From Fasciolopsis buskii (lineage: Eukaryota > Platyhelminthes > Trematoda > Plagiorchiida > Fasciolidae), in contig LUCM01008818.1 of assembly GCA_008360955.1 (NCBI GenBank), forward strand, positions 39,227 to 103,226: a DNA stretch of 64,000 bases, given 5' to 3'. The notes below the pieces were generated by a model, which saw only the letters and a program-made list of their open reading frames with translations, had not been told where the DNA came from and searched no databases. How positions within the stretch are numbered: position 1 is the first letter of the stretch; every line of letters begins with the position of its first letter. Positions 48,001-53,530 of this stretch are shown here, in pieces. The translations under genes were made by a program, and so were the position numbers.

Positions 48001-49811
48001 CGACAGTGTGGATAACTGTACAACGAAACCAACGCGAAAATCAACGGAAAACACGTCCAAGTAGAATAAGTGCCTAGTCCAAGAGGTTGCTCATGTGCTG
48101 CCTGATCTGGAATACACAACAGAATGAAAAATCATATAAACCGAAGAACAGTCATTGTACGGAACAGCAGTATGTTTAAGTAGCAGTACAAGGTGATGGC
48201 TGAGTTTCATTTAAGTGTTACCCTGCCCGATAGTTTGTTTGACAAATTTAATACAATGAGGCCGATCAGTCTTACGAGGCCTCACAGTACTAGGTGAGGA
48301 ACTCCACAAAATTTCCGGGAAGAATTTATTTACTACTACTATTTGATGTTGTCACTTAAGTTTCCCCAACCAATTAGCCTATGATAAACAATATTTCATT
48401 CAGCGCGGAGCTTTATTATTCGTTGCATATGTACACGGCCAATTGCCCATTAAAATTTACAGCTGACAGGTGTTTGAGTATAACCAAGTTTCTAAGAGCT
48501 AAAACATTAAGTTAATGGCTGGAGGTTTGCCAAGGGATTGTCAGATGTTTGCCAAGTGACGACTGCACCGACTGAGCATTTACAAAATCATTATTAGAAT
48601 AGTCGGTTTCACTGTACCAGTAACCAGAAAAATCTGAGTGATGTAACATCAACTGAAAAAAATGGTTCTTCCAGTTGGATCTTCACAAAAATAAATTAGC
48701 CTAATGAGTAAAAATCGATTCATTCTTCACACAAAAACATTGCTATCGGGTCCAACTTAACCGCGATAGAAATTTGTTTGGCAATTTCGGAATTGGCTGT
48801 CTGGATGACGCTAATCGATGATCATACCATCAGAATCTTTTCATCTTTGAAGCAGGCAGGAAGAGAATGGGCGACCTGAGGATCAGGTTTCAACAAAAAT
48901 GGAAAAATGCTGCAGTGTTACTGAAGCCACAACTTGTAGTAACCCCCGTCCTACTCATTCGGATTTAGGACGAAGATTCGCGTATCTTTTCCAATATCTG
49001 CTGCGTAACCGCGCACGGGTACGAGGCCTGGTTAAAATGTCACTGATGGTCACTGGGAAATTTCCGGATAAACCGGTAGGGGTGAAAATAAGTAGACAAA
49101 AACCGGTTAGTTTAGATATTTTTGAGAAATATCTATTTTTCCTAACCTAAGGAATACAATGGGTTGGACACATGCTTTCTTACTTGGACACACACCTTTC
49201 ACGGCTGAAGCTGTGCTCCACACTGCGTTCAAGATGGGACTACTCTCTTGATACTTTACTGAAAAGCAGACCAATACTGTAGGGGAAGATCACAAGCTTC
49301 TGGGTTCTAGGTCGATCCTCGGTCACTGTTACTGGAAGCGAAACGTGAAACGAACTGGACGGATTCGGTTTCCAATTATAGCGTACAGTCAGCAATAATC
49401 TGTAATATACATGGACCCTATTTACGCTCTATTAAGCGCTAGTCGTGTGTAATTAAAAATAAGTGTTTGAAAAACATTATAATCAGCTAAGCATGTACGA
49501 CTAATAGGCGGATTTTACTCACAATTTTGCGTAAGTGAAGGTATTCACCTGATTCTTAGGAAAAAAGTAAACGATCTTTCTGCATTCTAGGTGTGTTCTC
49601 CTAATTTTTGCTCACGCCTCAAAAATGATTTTCATCATTAAAATCAATGTATACTCAAGTATTGAATTCTGACATACTTTGTGCTGCCACCCAACCTCTA
49701 TCCTCCATTTAGGCGTTCTGCTCCCGAACCGTCGTCGTGGAGTCGACTCCGCGTGTTTTATTTGCCAATTGGACGGATATGGAAAAAGAAATTCTGAAAG
49801 TTATTCCATAA
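8982..49811 (+). CDS. CFAP69: CFAP69 orthologue, complete 19-exon gene
   Basis: CFAP69 is a helical-repeat (ARM-like) ciliary protein of the central-apparatus C1b region; in mammals it is needed for sperm flagella and acts in olfactory cilia. Coding exons: 8982-9080, 9132-9194, 9241-9306, 9439-9628, 9675-9776, 11019-11098, 11152-11230, 11286-11464, 15039-15243, 16932-17053, 24708-25302, 27431-27558, 30343-30593, 34585-34891, 36736-37189, 38880-39091, 43318-43515, 46871-47209 (or to 47356), 49713-49811. All introns are GT..AG, phases are consistent, and the total is 3768 or 3915 nt. Family landmarks seen in order: LRDL, EEIQLHA, NSFHGEGGRHNKRAQLRY, QCDILLILAKLCE, AIWCCIIG, EDYFL, LNIYALL, ARTSN and VESTP. 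The start ATG has an in-frame TGA 21 bp upstream (8958-8960) and good context (ACCATGG). Seen: ORFs and splice signals. Known: family motifs, recalled. Inferred: exact junctions and ciliary role in the worm (sperm, flame cells, larval cilia). Confidence 0.93.
9132..9194 (+). CDS. CFAP69: CFAP69 coding exon 2
   Basis: Residues 34-54, ending INRAITLISDPHT. Acceptor ATTCCAG, donor GTAAGT, phase 0 at both ends. The preceding intron is only 51 bp. It aligns without gaps with the LNRVIKLLEE segment of human CFAP69 as I recall it. Confidence 0.85.
9241..9306 (+). CDS. CFAP69: CFAP69 coding exon 3
   Basis: Residues 55-76, with QMHERHQLILKQI and ending NDKGF. Acceptor TTTTAG, donor GTATCC, phase 0 at both ends; the preceding intron is 46 bp. 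The donor is chosen because joining to exon 4 gives GFKLRDL, which matches GLPLRDL of the vertebrate protein with no gap. A 27-nt optional exon may lie in the following intron (9350-9376). Confidence 0.82.
9439..9628 (+). CDS. CFAP69: CFAP69 coding exon 4
   Basis: Residues 77-139 plus one base: KLRDLVSLYKLLHLLADRA at the start, then LCKFPWIKEKSSDE. The latter matches the LCGLPFLKKKVSDE segment of vertebrate CFAP69. Acceptor CTCACAG, donor GTAAAC, exits in phase 1. This is the start of the well-conserved helical-repeat region. Confidence 0.92.
9675..9776 (+). CDS. CFAP69: CFAP69 coding exon 5
   Basis: Residues 140-173 plus one base: YLLRVPNQVIQRTVCHTLDE and then FYDP, matching the CKCIVDFYH helix region of the family. 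Acceptor TTTGCAG, donor GTACGT, phase 1 at both ends. The intron before it is 46 bp; the one after is the first long intron (1242 bp). Confidence 0.92.
9777..11018 (+). other. CFAP69 intron 5
   Basis: First long intron (1242 bp). I recognise no element. ORFs at 10348-10744 on both strands have no family features and are taken as chance. Confidence 0.6.
11019..11098 (+). CDS. CFAP69: CFAP69 coding exon 6
   Basis: Completes residue 174 and runs to 200: EHDWRPTTSKFNRAVLEASD then IGESLLL. Acceptor AACACAG, donor GTAACT; enters phase 1, exits phase 0. It corresponds to the human segment with SSSYKIQMAEVGGLAKTMV (recalled). Confidence 0.88.
11152..11230 (+). CDS. CFAP69: CFAP69 coding exon 7
   Basis: Residues 201-226 plus one base: VYATLSDLSQPRFCILRLLQ then KLAIRS, equivalent to the LWVLKVLQHLSTS helix in vertebrates. 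Acceptor TCAAAG, donor GTAAGT. Flanked by 53- and 55-bp introns. Exits in phase 1. Confidence 0.92.
11286..11464 (+). CDS. CFAP69: CFAP69 coding exon 8
   Basis: Residues 227-286: EACAQRLVQSGAAKLLAEQV, then STEFLWSLIDHDHDRATIV, ending QLGDE. It matches the RSSEILWNLLEKSSKEEVI segment of vertebrate CFAP69. Acceptor TTTGCAG, donor GTGAGT; enters phase 1, exits phase 0. Followed by intron 8 (3574 bp), which holds a decayed LINE. Confidence 0.94.
12380..12560. repeat. SINE-C copy 1
   Basis: Resembles 42690-42880 in the order of blocks: a TTGAAAA/TTGGAAAA start, GTGGT.., TGCACCA, then TCGAGT(C/T)TGGTGCTT. The B-box region is diverged, so a tRNA origin rests on the other copy. Confidence 0.45.
12620..14930 (-). 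mobile_element. Decayed CR1/jockey-type LINE, copy 2
   Basis: The minus-strand order is 5' leader (14908-14780; SMASV..RxELLLFK resembles copy 1), endonuclease start (NMSTLFMNIFNLL then VCIQKSWLDPNV), endonuclease end with SPLKLCAPISTSDHYLLLL (about 14080), then a C-terminal tail near 13300-12640. The reverse-transcriptase core is missing, and about 13330-13840 is not explained. Multiple frameshifts are present. This is a dead element inside intron 8, antisense to CFAP69. Confidence 0.75.
15039..15243 (+). CDS. CFAP69: CFAP69 coding exon 9
   Basis: Residues 287-354 plus one base: SSLGPLYEALMFVLSQDHSR, then LRNDLITLLFLLVKHAEQT and VETGFVRLFCQLFALKR. The LRND and ETGF motifs align with LRND and ECGF in human CFAP69. 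Acceptor TTTCACAG, donor GTGAGT; enters phase 0, exits phase 1. Confidence 0.94.
15244..16931 (+). other. CFAP69 intron 9
   Basis: A 1688-bp intron with a degenerate tetranucleotide tract at 16590-16740. A tempting exon-like ORF at 15339-15441 was rejected. No transposon protein is seen. Confidence 0.85.
16590..16740. repeat. Degenerate CAAT/CAGT tetranucleotide tract
   Basis: About 150 bp made largely of CAAT, CAAC, CAGT and CATT units with drift, for example AATCAATCAATCAACCAACC and GTCAGTCAATCAATCAGTCA. Confidence 0.85.
16932..17053 (+). CDS. CFAP69: CFAP69 coding exon 10
   Basis: Residues 355-395: RRINPLLKNLKLLPNPENFD, then FIKLLISTVVLLVHDPVAVR. Acceptor ATTCCAG, donor GTAAGT; enters phase 1, exits phase 0. 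Direct joining to exon 9 keeps the vertebrate ETGF-to-LKL spacing at exactly 29 residues, so an apparent extra exon at 15339-15441 was rejected. Confidence 0.92.
19010..19032. repeat. CAAA/AAAC microsatellite
   Basis: Five to six tandem AAAC units within intron 10. Confidence 0.85.
20130..20265 (-). repeat. Penelope-like terminal-repeat fragment, second subfamily
   Basis: The minus strand reads CTTGAGAAGGGCTAT, loop, ATAACC, then GAAACGTCGACC. This has the order of a PLE hammerhead: stem II, GAAA, palindromic ACGT stem III and a GTC cleavage triplet. The core is CTTGAGAA instead of CTGANGA. It sits just downstream of the LINE 3' end. Confidence 0.55.
20397..23090 (-). mobile_element. CR1/jockey-type LINE, copy 1 (broken)
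   Basis: Non-LTR retrotransposon on the minus strand in intron 10. From 23090 down: leader (MASVRRYNRSELFLFK), endonuclease pieces (22768-22520 with CIQKSWLN and 22465-22217 with IIVDDFNHA), then reverse transcriptase 21560-20740. RT motifs seen: CAFLDYSSAFDSVP (motif A), SGMLQGAVLSPFL (motif B), TYTDDFAL (motif C, usually YADD). A C-terminal tail follows, with FIPLIDEHSSAREEFI and LSDPTHPLHNDLSKCRSHI. Stops and frameshifts separate the pieces, so it is inactive. The 3' end is A/T-rich. Confidence 0.9.
24269..24283. repeat. CA dinucleotide run
   Basis: About 7 CA units in intron 10. Confidence 0.85.
24708..25302 (+). CDS. CFAP69: CFAP69 coding exon 11 with lineage-specific insertion
   Basis: At 595 nt this is the longest exon; residues 396-593. 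It opens VMARTHLIEALFEWAW, equivalent to the LIDGKVILALFTYV helix. About residues 420-550 are polar and low in hydrophobic residues, with STTSADS and SSDSTDSDGDTTD, and have no vertebrate counterpart. The conserved fold resumes at residue 552 with EEIQLHALDALTACGPLLL and then LIAFLQWCD. Acceptor CTATCAG, donor GTAAGT; enters phase 0, exits phase 1. Confidence 0.93.
25470..25615 (-). repeat. SINE-B copy 2
   Basis: Shares block order with 6900-7052 (TTCACTGGGTCAGG, GAGCAACGGATC, CTATTATCAT). The minus-strand B-box-like AGTTCAAACGA is diverged. Confidence 0.42.
26195..26350 (-). repeat. SINE-A copy 2
   Basis: The minus strand has an A-box-like ACGGCTAATCTGTCAA and a B box CAGTTCAAATCTTG. The body includes ACATCATTTTC on the plus strand, as in the other SINE-A copies. 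Located in intron 11. Confidence 0.6.
27431..27558 (+). CDS. CFAP69: CFAP69 coding exon 12
   Basis: Residues 594-636: DPFVGQGNSFHGEGGRHNKR, AQLRYTLRLIRSLVDTGDE, ending RITE. This is one of the strongest family matches (human has NSFHGTGGRGNKFAQMRY). Acceptor CATCTAG, donor GTGAGC; enters phase 1, exits phase 0. Confidence 0.96.
27559..30342 (+). other. CFAP69 intron 12
   Basis: A 2784-bp intron carrying a hammerhead-like repeat at 28389-28431. A 190-codon minus-strand ORF at 29583-30155 shows no family features. The remainder is unassigned. Confidence 0.85.
28389..28431 (-). ncRNA. Hammerhead-like motif, decayed second copy
   Basis: Homologous to 5956-5998. It keeps CGCGAAA, with an intact GAAA box and a restored stem II closing base. 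It has lost the core (GTGACGG in place of CTGACGA) and one stem I pair. The two copies are thus damaged in different places, which implies an intact ancestor. Confidence 0.45.
30343..30593 (+). CDS. CFAP69: CFAP69 coding exon 13
   Basis: Residues 637-719 plus two bases: DFINQGLISTLVDLTFKVSL, a polar linker, then IEMQCDILLILAKLCEYDPQ. It matches the IQSDILLILSGLCE motif in vertebrates. Acceptor TTCCAAAG, donor GTGGGT (a weaker donor, chosen because exon 14 needs phase 2). Confidence 0.94.
30594..34584 (+). other. CFAP69 intron 13
   Basis: A 3991-bp intron without any element I can name. ORFs at 31188-31484 and 33505-33909 have no recognisable product. A short tRNA A-box-like string (TGGTCAAGCGGTCAGC) lies near 34200 without a matching B box. 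Confidence 0.85.
34585..34891 (+). CDS. CFAP69: CFAP69 coding exon 14
   Basis: Residues 720-822: RKSMIGVDGIDTLTLLL at the start, a polar stretch, then ALVDAIWCCIIGSVECEDYF and ending LADLLE. IWCC and EDYFL are family hallmarks. The acceptor is AAAACAG after an A/T-rich rather than pyrimidine-rich tract; donor GTAAGC. Enters phase 2, exits phase 0. Confidence 0.95.
35328..35450 (+). repeat. Penelope-like terminal-repeat fragment (copy 2, best preserved)
   Basis: CTTGCCTTGAGAAAG, a perfect 6-bp hairpin GACTAC-CCACA-GTAGTC (35352-35368), GAAACGTT, then GGCG. Stem I can form GCC/GGC, and stem III is the palindrome ACGT. It resembles the hammerhead layout of PLE terminal repeats but has the core CTTGAGAA. 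Confidence 0.65.
35860..36035 (-). repeat. SINE-A copy 3
   Basis: The minus strand carries GGCGACGGTCAGGAAGATAA at the head and the B box GAGTTCGGATCC. The tail has ATCGCACATCATCTCCAGGA on the plus strand. Located in intron 14. Confidence 0.7.
36736..37189 (+). CDS. CFAP69: CFAP69 coding exon 15
   Basis: Residues 823-973 plus one base: WYPRDQRSHLLGCLVDLTEN then PKCF (human has ILGIMVEFCDNPK), a polar insertion around GEENESAGIENSKGNGQKNK, then LIELLCEFWRSEQ (human LLIKLWRKEE). Two phase-1 donors exist, at 37189/37190 and 37210/37211. The downstream one would create TGA with exon 16, so the upstream donor is used. Confidence 0.93.
37190..38879 (+). other. CFAP69 intron 15
   Basis: A 1690-bp intron starting with an unused second donor at 37211 and a plus-strand tRNA-like repeat (37262-37345). 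Nothing else recognised. Confidence 0.88.
37262..37345 (+). repeat. tRNA-like SINE head
   Basis: A box TGGTCAGACGG (37269-37279) and B box GGTTCTCATCC (37313-37323) are at normal tRNA spacing on the plus strand. The ends do not pair into an acceptor stem, so a functional tRNA is unlikely. Confidence 0.5.
38880..39091 (+). CDS. CFAP69: CFAP69 coding exon 16
   Basis: Residues 974-1044: a Ser-rich start, then TICDTYQSDGLRLNIYALLL, RLGFASDENLSVDD and IERYFDKK. It matches the RAKIYAILGKLDF and HRYFDFK segments of the vertebrate protein. Acceptor CAATCAG, donor GTAAAC; enters phase 1, exits phase 0. Confidence 0.95.
40885..41062 (-). repeat. SINE-A copy 4
   Basis: The minus strand shows CGGTGACCAGGTGGTC and the B box GAGTTCGAGCCCC, with an A/T-rich tail at 40885-40920. 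Located in intron 16. Confidence 0.68.
41433..42190 (-). mobile_element. Penelope-like element fragment with inverted arms
   Basis: A GIY-YIG endonuclease ORF lies between two near-identical arms of about 75 bp in opposite orientation (left about 41437-41512, right about 42112-42186). The arms share blocks such as GGCGAACA.GCTCGTTTTCA and GTGATTCGTACTCA. Inverted terminal arrangements are common in Penelope-like elements. The reverse-transcriptase domain is absent here. Confidence 0.78.
41623..42093 (-). CDS. GIY-YIG endonuclease domain of a Penelope-like element (5'-truncated)
   Basis: Open without stops for about 156 codons on the minus strand, from after a TAA (about 42096) to its stop. 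It begins with the basic linker LFKSRFVVSLRLKDK, then IYSFTCSCGTMYIGRTTRRL (Tyr, YIG and the catalytic-type Arg), then RIREHHPAW. It ends with RLLSTAEAVAIRLHNP (the Glu equivalent) and the PLE-typical ALQLPWP. In PLEs this domain nicks target DNA for integration. Active-site positions look intact, so the insertion may be fairly recent. The RT part is missing, so it cannot act alone. Confidence 0.85.
   Translation of the reverse strand, partial: DIYAAKLRILFKSRFVVSLRLKDKVLDSSASFCIYSFTCSCGTMYIGRTTRRLSERIREHHPAWLGTGTIKSLTSIVVSHLTQTNHAVNVTQAFRTLYNVRGQQSRLAKCRLLSTAEAVAIRLHNPPLCSQKQFVVALQLPWPTPRPNTNPRQQNN
42690..42880 (-). repeat. SINE-C copy 2, tRNA-like
   Basis: The minus strand has the B box GGGTTCAAATTCGGG, with a possible A box TGGTGCATATCAGCC upstream. 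The body matches 12380-12560 around TCGAGTTTGGTGCTTT. Confidence 0.55.
43318..43515 (+). CDS. CFAP69: CFAP69 coding exon 17 (coiled-coil region)
   Basis: Residues 1045-1110: NAEVWTQIDQELKNDGVRPI, then a highly charged helix with EWDERQQETLKKTERELRD and EARRREQEEYNR, a likely coiled coil. The start equals GEIWNEIYEEIKLEKLRPV in human. Acceptor CTGTCAG, donor GTAAGT, phase 0 at both ends. Confidence 0.95.
43516..46870 (+). other. CFAP69 intron 17
   Basis: A 3355-bp intron. The 159-codon minus-strand ORF at 44594-45073 lacks any family signature. No repeat was recognised by eye. Confidence 0.85.
46871..47209 (+). CDS. CFAP69: CFAP69 coding exon 18 (possible 3' extension to 47356)
   Basis: Residues 1111-1223: IREVQRYRHRLEMEFSDYVA, RTSNVAHLRKAKLRQRSSIR and then a disordered Pro/Thr-rich tail ending in a threonine run. 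ARTSN..L(R/K)KAK is a clear family match. Two GTAAGT donors, at 47210 and 47357, are both in phase 0. The longer form adds 49 residues rich in Ser, Glu and Gly. Unspliced, the frame runs to a stop at 47432-47434. Confidence 0.92.
47174..47209 (+). repeat. Threonine-coding ACN repeat in exon 18
   Basis: Tandem ACG/ACA/ACC codons give a run of about ten threonines just before the first donor. It is in frame with CFAP69 and may vary in length. Confidence 0.9.
47210..49712 (+). other. CFAP69 intron 18
   Basis: 2503 bp with the upstream donor, or 2356 bp with the donor at 47357. No recognisable element. Confidence 0.78.
49713..49811 (+). CDS. CFAP69: CFAP69 coding exon 19 (stop codon)
   Basis: The last 32 residues: AFCSRTVVVESTPRVLFANW then TDMEKEILKVIP and TAA at 49809-49811. 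VVVESTPR matches the VVTVESTPARL motif near the vertebrate C-terminus. The vertebrate protein continues another ~30 residues. Acceptor CATTTAG, phase 0. I saw no canonical AATAAA in the next ~500 bp, only weaker variants such as GATAAA near 49988. Confidence 0.85.
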   Translation, partial: AFCSRTVVVESTPRVLFANWTDMEKEILKVIP

Positions 49812-52800
49812 AAATTGGACTCCGAGCCGTTCCAATGGATGACAAATATAAACTACCTTTTTCCTGGTTCTATCACGGGACTTCCTAATCAACAACGTAT
49901 TTCAAGATATCATCATTTTTTACAGATGTCACGAAACAATTATCCTGCCATTTAGTTACTATCATGCATTGTTTTTTGCTTACTTTCGATAAATTATATC
50001 GCACAAACCTCTGATATGGCTTTCTGCCTCAGAAAAACTTGACCCCTATTAGTTTTATCCCATCAGGTATCCGCCAGAACGTAATGGTTGAATTGTCATC
50101 TAAAAGTCAGTCGGTTGCAACCAGATGAACCAGGTCAATGCAATGGATCCGTAAGGTTTGTAGATGAAAATGCATGCACCATCACCTTCATCGTCGCCAT
50201 GGCTCGGACAGATGGGTACACTGACGTCGGAAAACGTTTTAGGCGTTACTCAGAGTTAGAACGAAGTCCAGTGCGGCTGTGTTATCAGAAATCATGCGGA
50301 ATGATCAATCACCCACGCGTAACAAGGAAAACAGCCTTAGGTGTACTGGATAAACAAGCTAACTCGTAATCGGTAAGATCAGAGCCAAAATGGAATTGCC
50401 ATAAAATATTCTCATCATCAGCCCTAGAGGCAATGACCAACTCGACGGTGGGTGACCTTTAACGATTGAAGCTACTAACGATTGGTTCTAGCTCCCGGCT
50501 GCCAGGTAACTTCATTCCACTCTCGTTAGTATTCACAGGGACTGAGCAGCAAATGGCATCCGTTACCGATGACTAAGTGGGAATACTCCGATCTGTAGTA
50601 ACTGTGCAATCTAACGTCACCGTAAAACCCGGGCTATCTAGAATACGAATACTTTACTACCCTACTGCGGCAGATGATCAAAAAGACTTATAGTAGCGGG
50701 TGTAAACGTGCTACATTGCTTCGTGTGATATATGCAAAGTAATCCATTTAGAAGTCGGATAGTAATTATAGTGTACACAGCCTCTACACTGTTCAGTTGG
50801 CCGGCTGAAACCACTAGCAGTAGGCAGGCCATCAGAAGCTTCTTTGCTGTTAGGGACATCTTTTTACCAGAACTTCAAAAGTTTGAATCGGCCAGAATTT
50901 GTTAGCTCGCAAAGATGGAAGAACAACAAAGCAATCACCCAGGCTTCTGTCATTAACAGTTCAAATCTAAGATCCATGTGGTCTCCTTGGTAGTAGACAG
51001 TAATCTGTACCTTAGTGAAACCATATGTAGTCCTATGCCACTCCAAGTTTTACGGTCAAGGATTCTGGTACCTCGTACCTGCATGTGTAGTGCATCTACC
51101 AACGAAATATTTGGTTGAATTAGAAATGCTGTTACTAGCCACTTGCGATTGGTGAAACAAAACGTCATTTTATCCAGAGAAAACCCAAAAATGAAAATCG
51201 GAAACAACAAAACTATTCAACTAACCAAATGTAAATTGATTATTTACAGTTCGATGGTGGCAAATGGCCTGTTTCGACAAACATCCCACGGATATTTGCT
51301 CAGACAGAAATTGTTTGAATTCAAATATATACAGACAATATTGTGCCACTCACTGAGGACGTAAGTAACCTCCAGCTTTTTCCAGATCGTCTTCACCCGC
51401 CAATTCCGACAGTTCTGACTGTGAGAATGCTCTCCAAATCGTTCTTCTTGGTTTACGACAAGCTCTCGAATCCGGCATTGAAGCATCAACTGATGAGTTT
51501 GCATAGAGCAAAACAACACGCCTCGTTGTAGGCACAGTGAATGATGATGATGCAACCTCGTACCCTAAACAGTTAGATAACCTTATGCGTCGCTTGCAGA
51601 AGCATTTCCACTTCCACAATCCCTATCATGCTAGACTGTACATAACGGGAAAATTGTCAGTATGATTGTTTCGTACTGGTAGCCAGCCTCCAAACAGCGC
51701 TACAATGCCCACTTGAGGCCCCATTTAGAGAGAAGCGATTGATTTTATGTTACAAGTCGGAATGATAGGCATGAGACTTCGGTCACTGATCGTCTTAGAA
51801 CTGTGCACTTGGACAACCACACAGTGCCCCATGAAGAACCAAGGATAGTACAGTGGTGCTGCCACCTGACCCCCCCTTCAACGCCTCTACGTTGGAACCG
51901 AGCCAAACTGAAACGATAGTAACAACCATTGCAACGCGATCCGACCCTAGCGACTGGTTGGGACAGTCCATGTTTATTTCGATTAACTTCCCTCCGATCA
52001 CAGTATACAGGCATCAAAAGGCAGAGATGGCCATATGGAACCAGAAAGTACTTAACTGTGATACTTCCCCGGAGAATACTCGGTGAATCTCATCAATTCC
52101 TGTTGGAGCTATGAATTTATGTATACTTATACATGCAGACCTTTCTTTGTTGCATTTTACGAGTGAACGCAACCGGGAGCCATGCAGATTTATCTGTACG
52201 CATTTGGCTAGTCATTGCAGTCACCAGTCGAATACTGTTTCGGGAAGCCGTTTTAGAGGGATGTTTTTGTTATGGGGACGCGGGTTCCTAAGCCAAATGT
52301 AATTTCGTGCACTATTAGTTGATTAATATAGTCCTACCTTCGACAGTGATAAGAATCTACGAGTTTGTTTTACTGAAATCATTAGGGCCAGTTAAGTGTG
52401 ACTAATTAAGAAGTACAATGATGTCGTTGTTGACCGCGTGATATGCGAGACTGACTTGTCGATAATCGCCGTAATGGCAAACTACTCAAAAATGGACTTA
52501 AAAATTATCGATTTTGTCACATTCAAACCTGTGCACTACAATCGTGGTTATAGGTGTTCGCTGTGCTCGAGGAAATTTGTGGCTTTATACTGCGCTTAGA
52601 TATGCAATCAACAAAATGATACCCAATTACATATTGACGGTCCGTGTGTGCTGCAAAGAAAGATGCTTACTGGTTCATTAATCAAAATAAACTATTCATT
52701 CACCTGACAAGTTTGACAGTGATATTTAAAACTCAAAGCTCAATCAGTAGAGATTTAAAAAAATCACAGGAGTCTGTCGGGGACGGAACCACAGTTATTT

Positions 52801-53420
52801 GCCAGCTTGTTCTGTAATCACTTCCACGTGAACCTTGCGCAAATTCCTTGTCCCACGTGTTCACACTGACACAATCTCTGTTTACGGAAGCATGATAAAA
52901 GGTGGCCCCGTGTTTCCGATTTATGTAGGGTTCGAAAGATCGGATACAATGGTGACTATCAAATTGTCTCCTCAATGACCACCACTAAGGTTAGTAAGCA
53001 ACTAGGTTGTATCATGTATCATATGATACATGCATCAAAGTATGGGGACGTAGGGTGACGGCAAATAAACTTCGACAGCACCTCCGGGATTTATACGCCG
53101 GTTTGAAGTCTGTGCATTGCCCTACGTTCAAATTCATCATCAGACATCTCGCGGAGAGCCTTCTCTGCCACCTACTACAGATGGGCTGCATAACTCTGGA
53201 CAAACTCTGTGGGCTCCTGAGCTTTCTGGTAGGTTTGCTGGGGAAAACGGAATTCTGCCTGGTGTCTCCAAATAATTTCTTCGGAAAGTACCAAATGCCT
53301 GCTAGTTTTAATGGGATAGATATCTAAAGACGAAGAAACTGTCCTGTGGTTACGTCGGAAAGGTAAATGATCACGCAATTTTGGTTCCTCGATAGCGACG
53401 AAGATAAAAACGCACTTGCA
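49812..53420. other. 3' flank of CFAP69, unassigned
   Basis: Presumably begins with the CFAP69 3' UTR, whose end cannot be placed. Overlapping ORFs at 51143-51619 and 51745-52114 on both strands show no family features. Confidence 0.5.
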
Positions 53421-53530
53421 ATCAAAAACTTGCCTTGAGAAATACTACCCACGGTAGTCGAAAAGCTAGCATACTACATCTACCAACAACGCTATGTTAT
53501 TCACATTACATCATTCACAATTAAAATCAC
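53421..53530 (+). repeat. Penelope-like terminal-repeat fragment (copy 3)
   Basis: CTTGCCTTGAGAAATACTAC, loop, GGTAGTCGAAAA, then ACCAACAACGCTATGTTATT. Same family as 35328-35450, with one stem II mismatch and a damaged GAAAC box. Confidence 0.65.
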
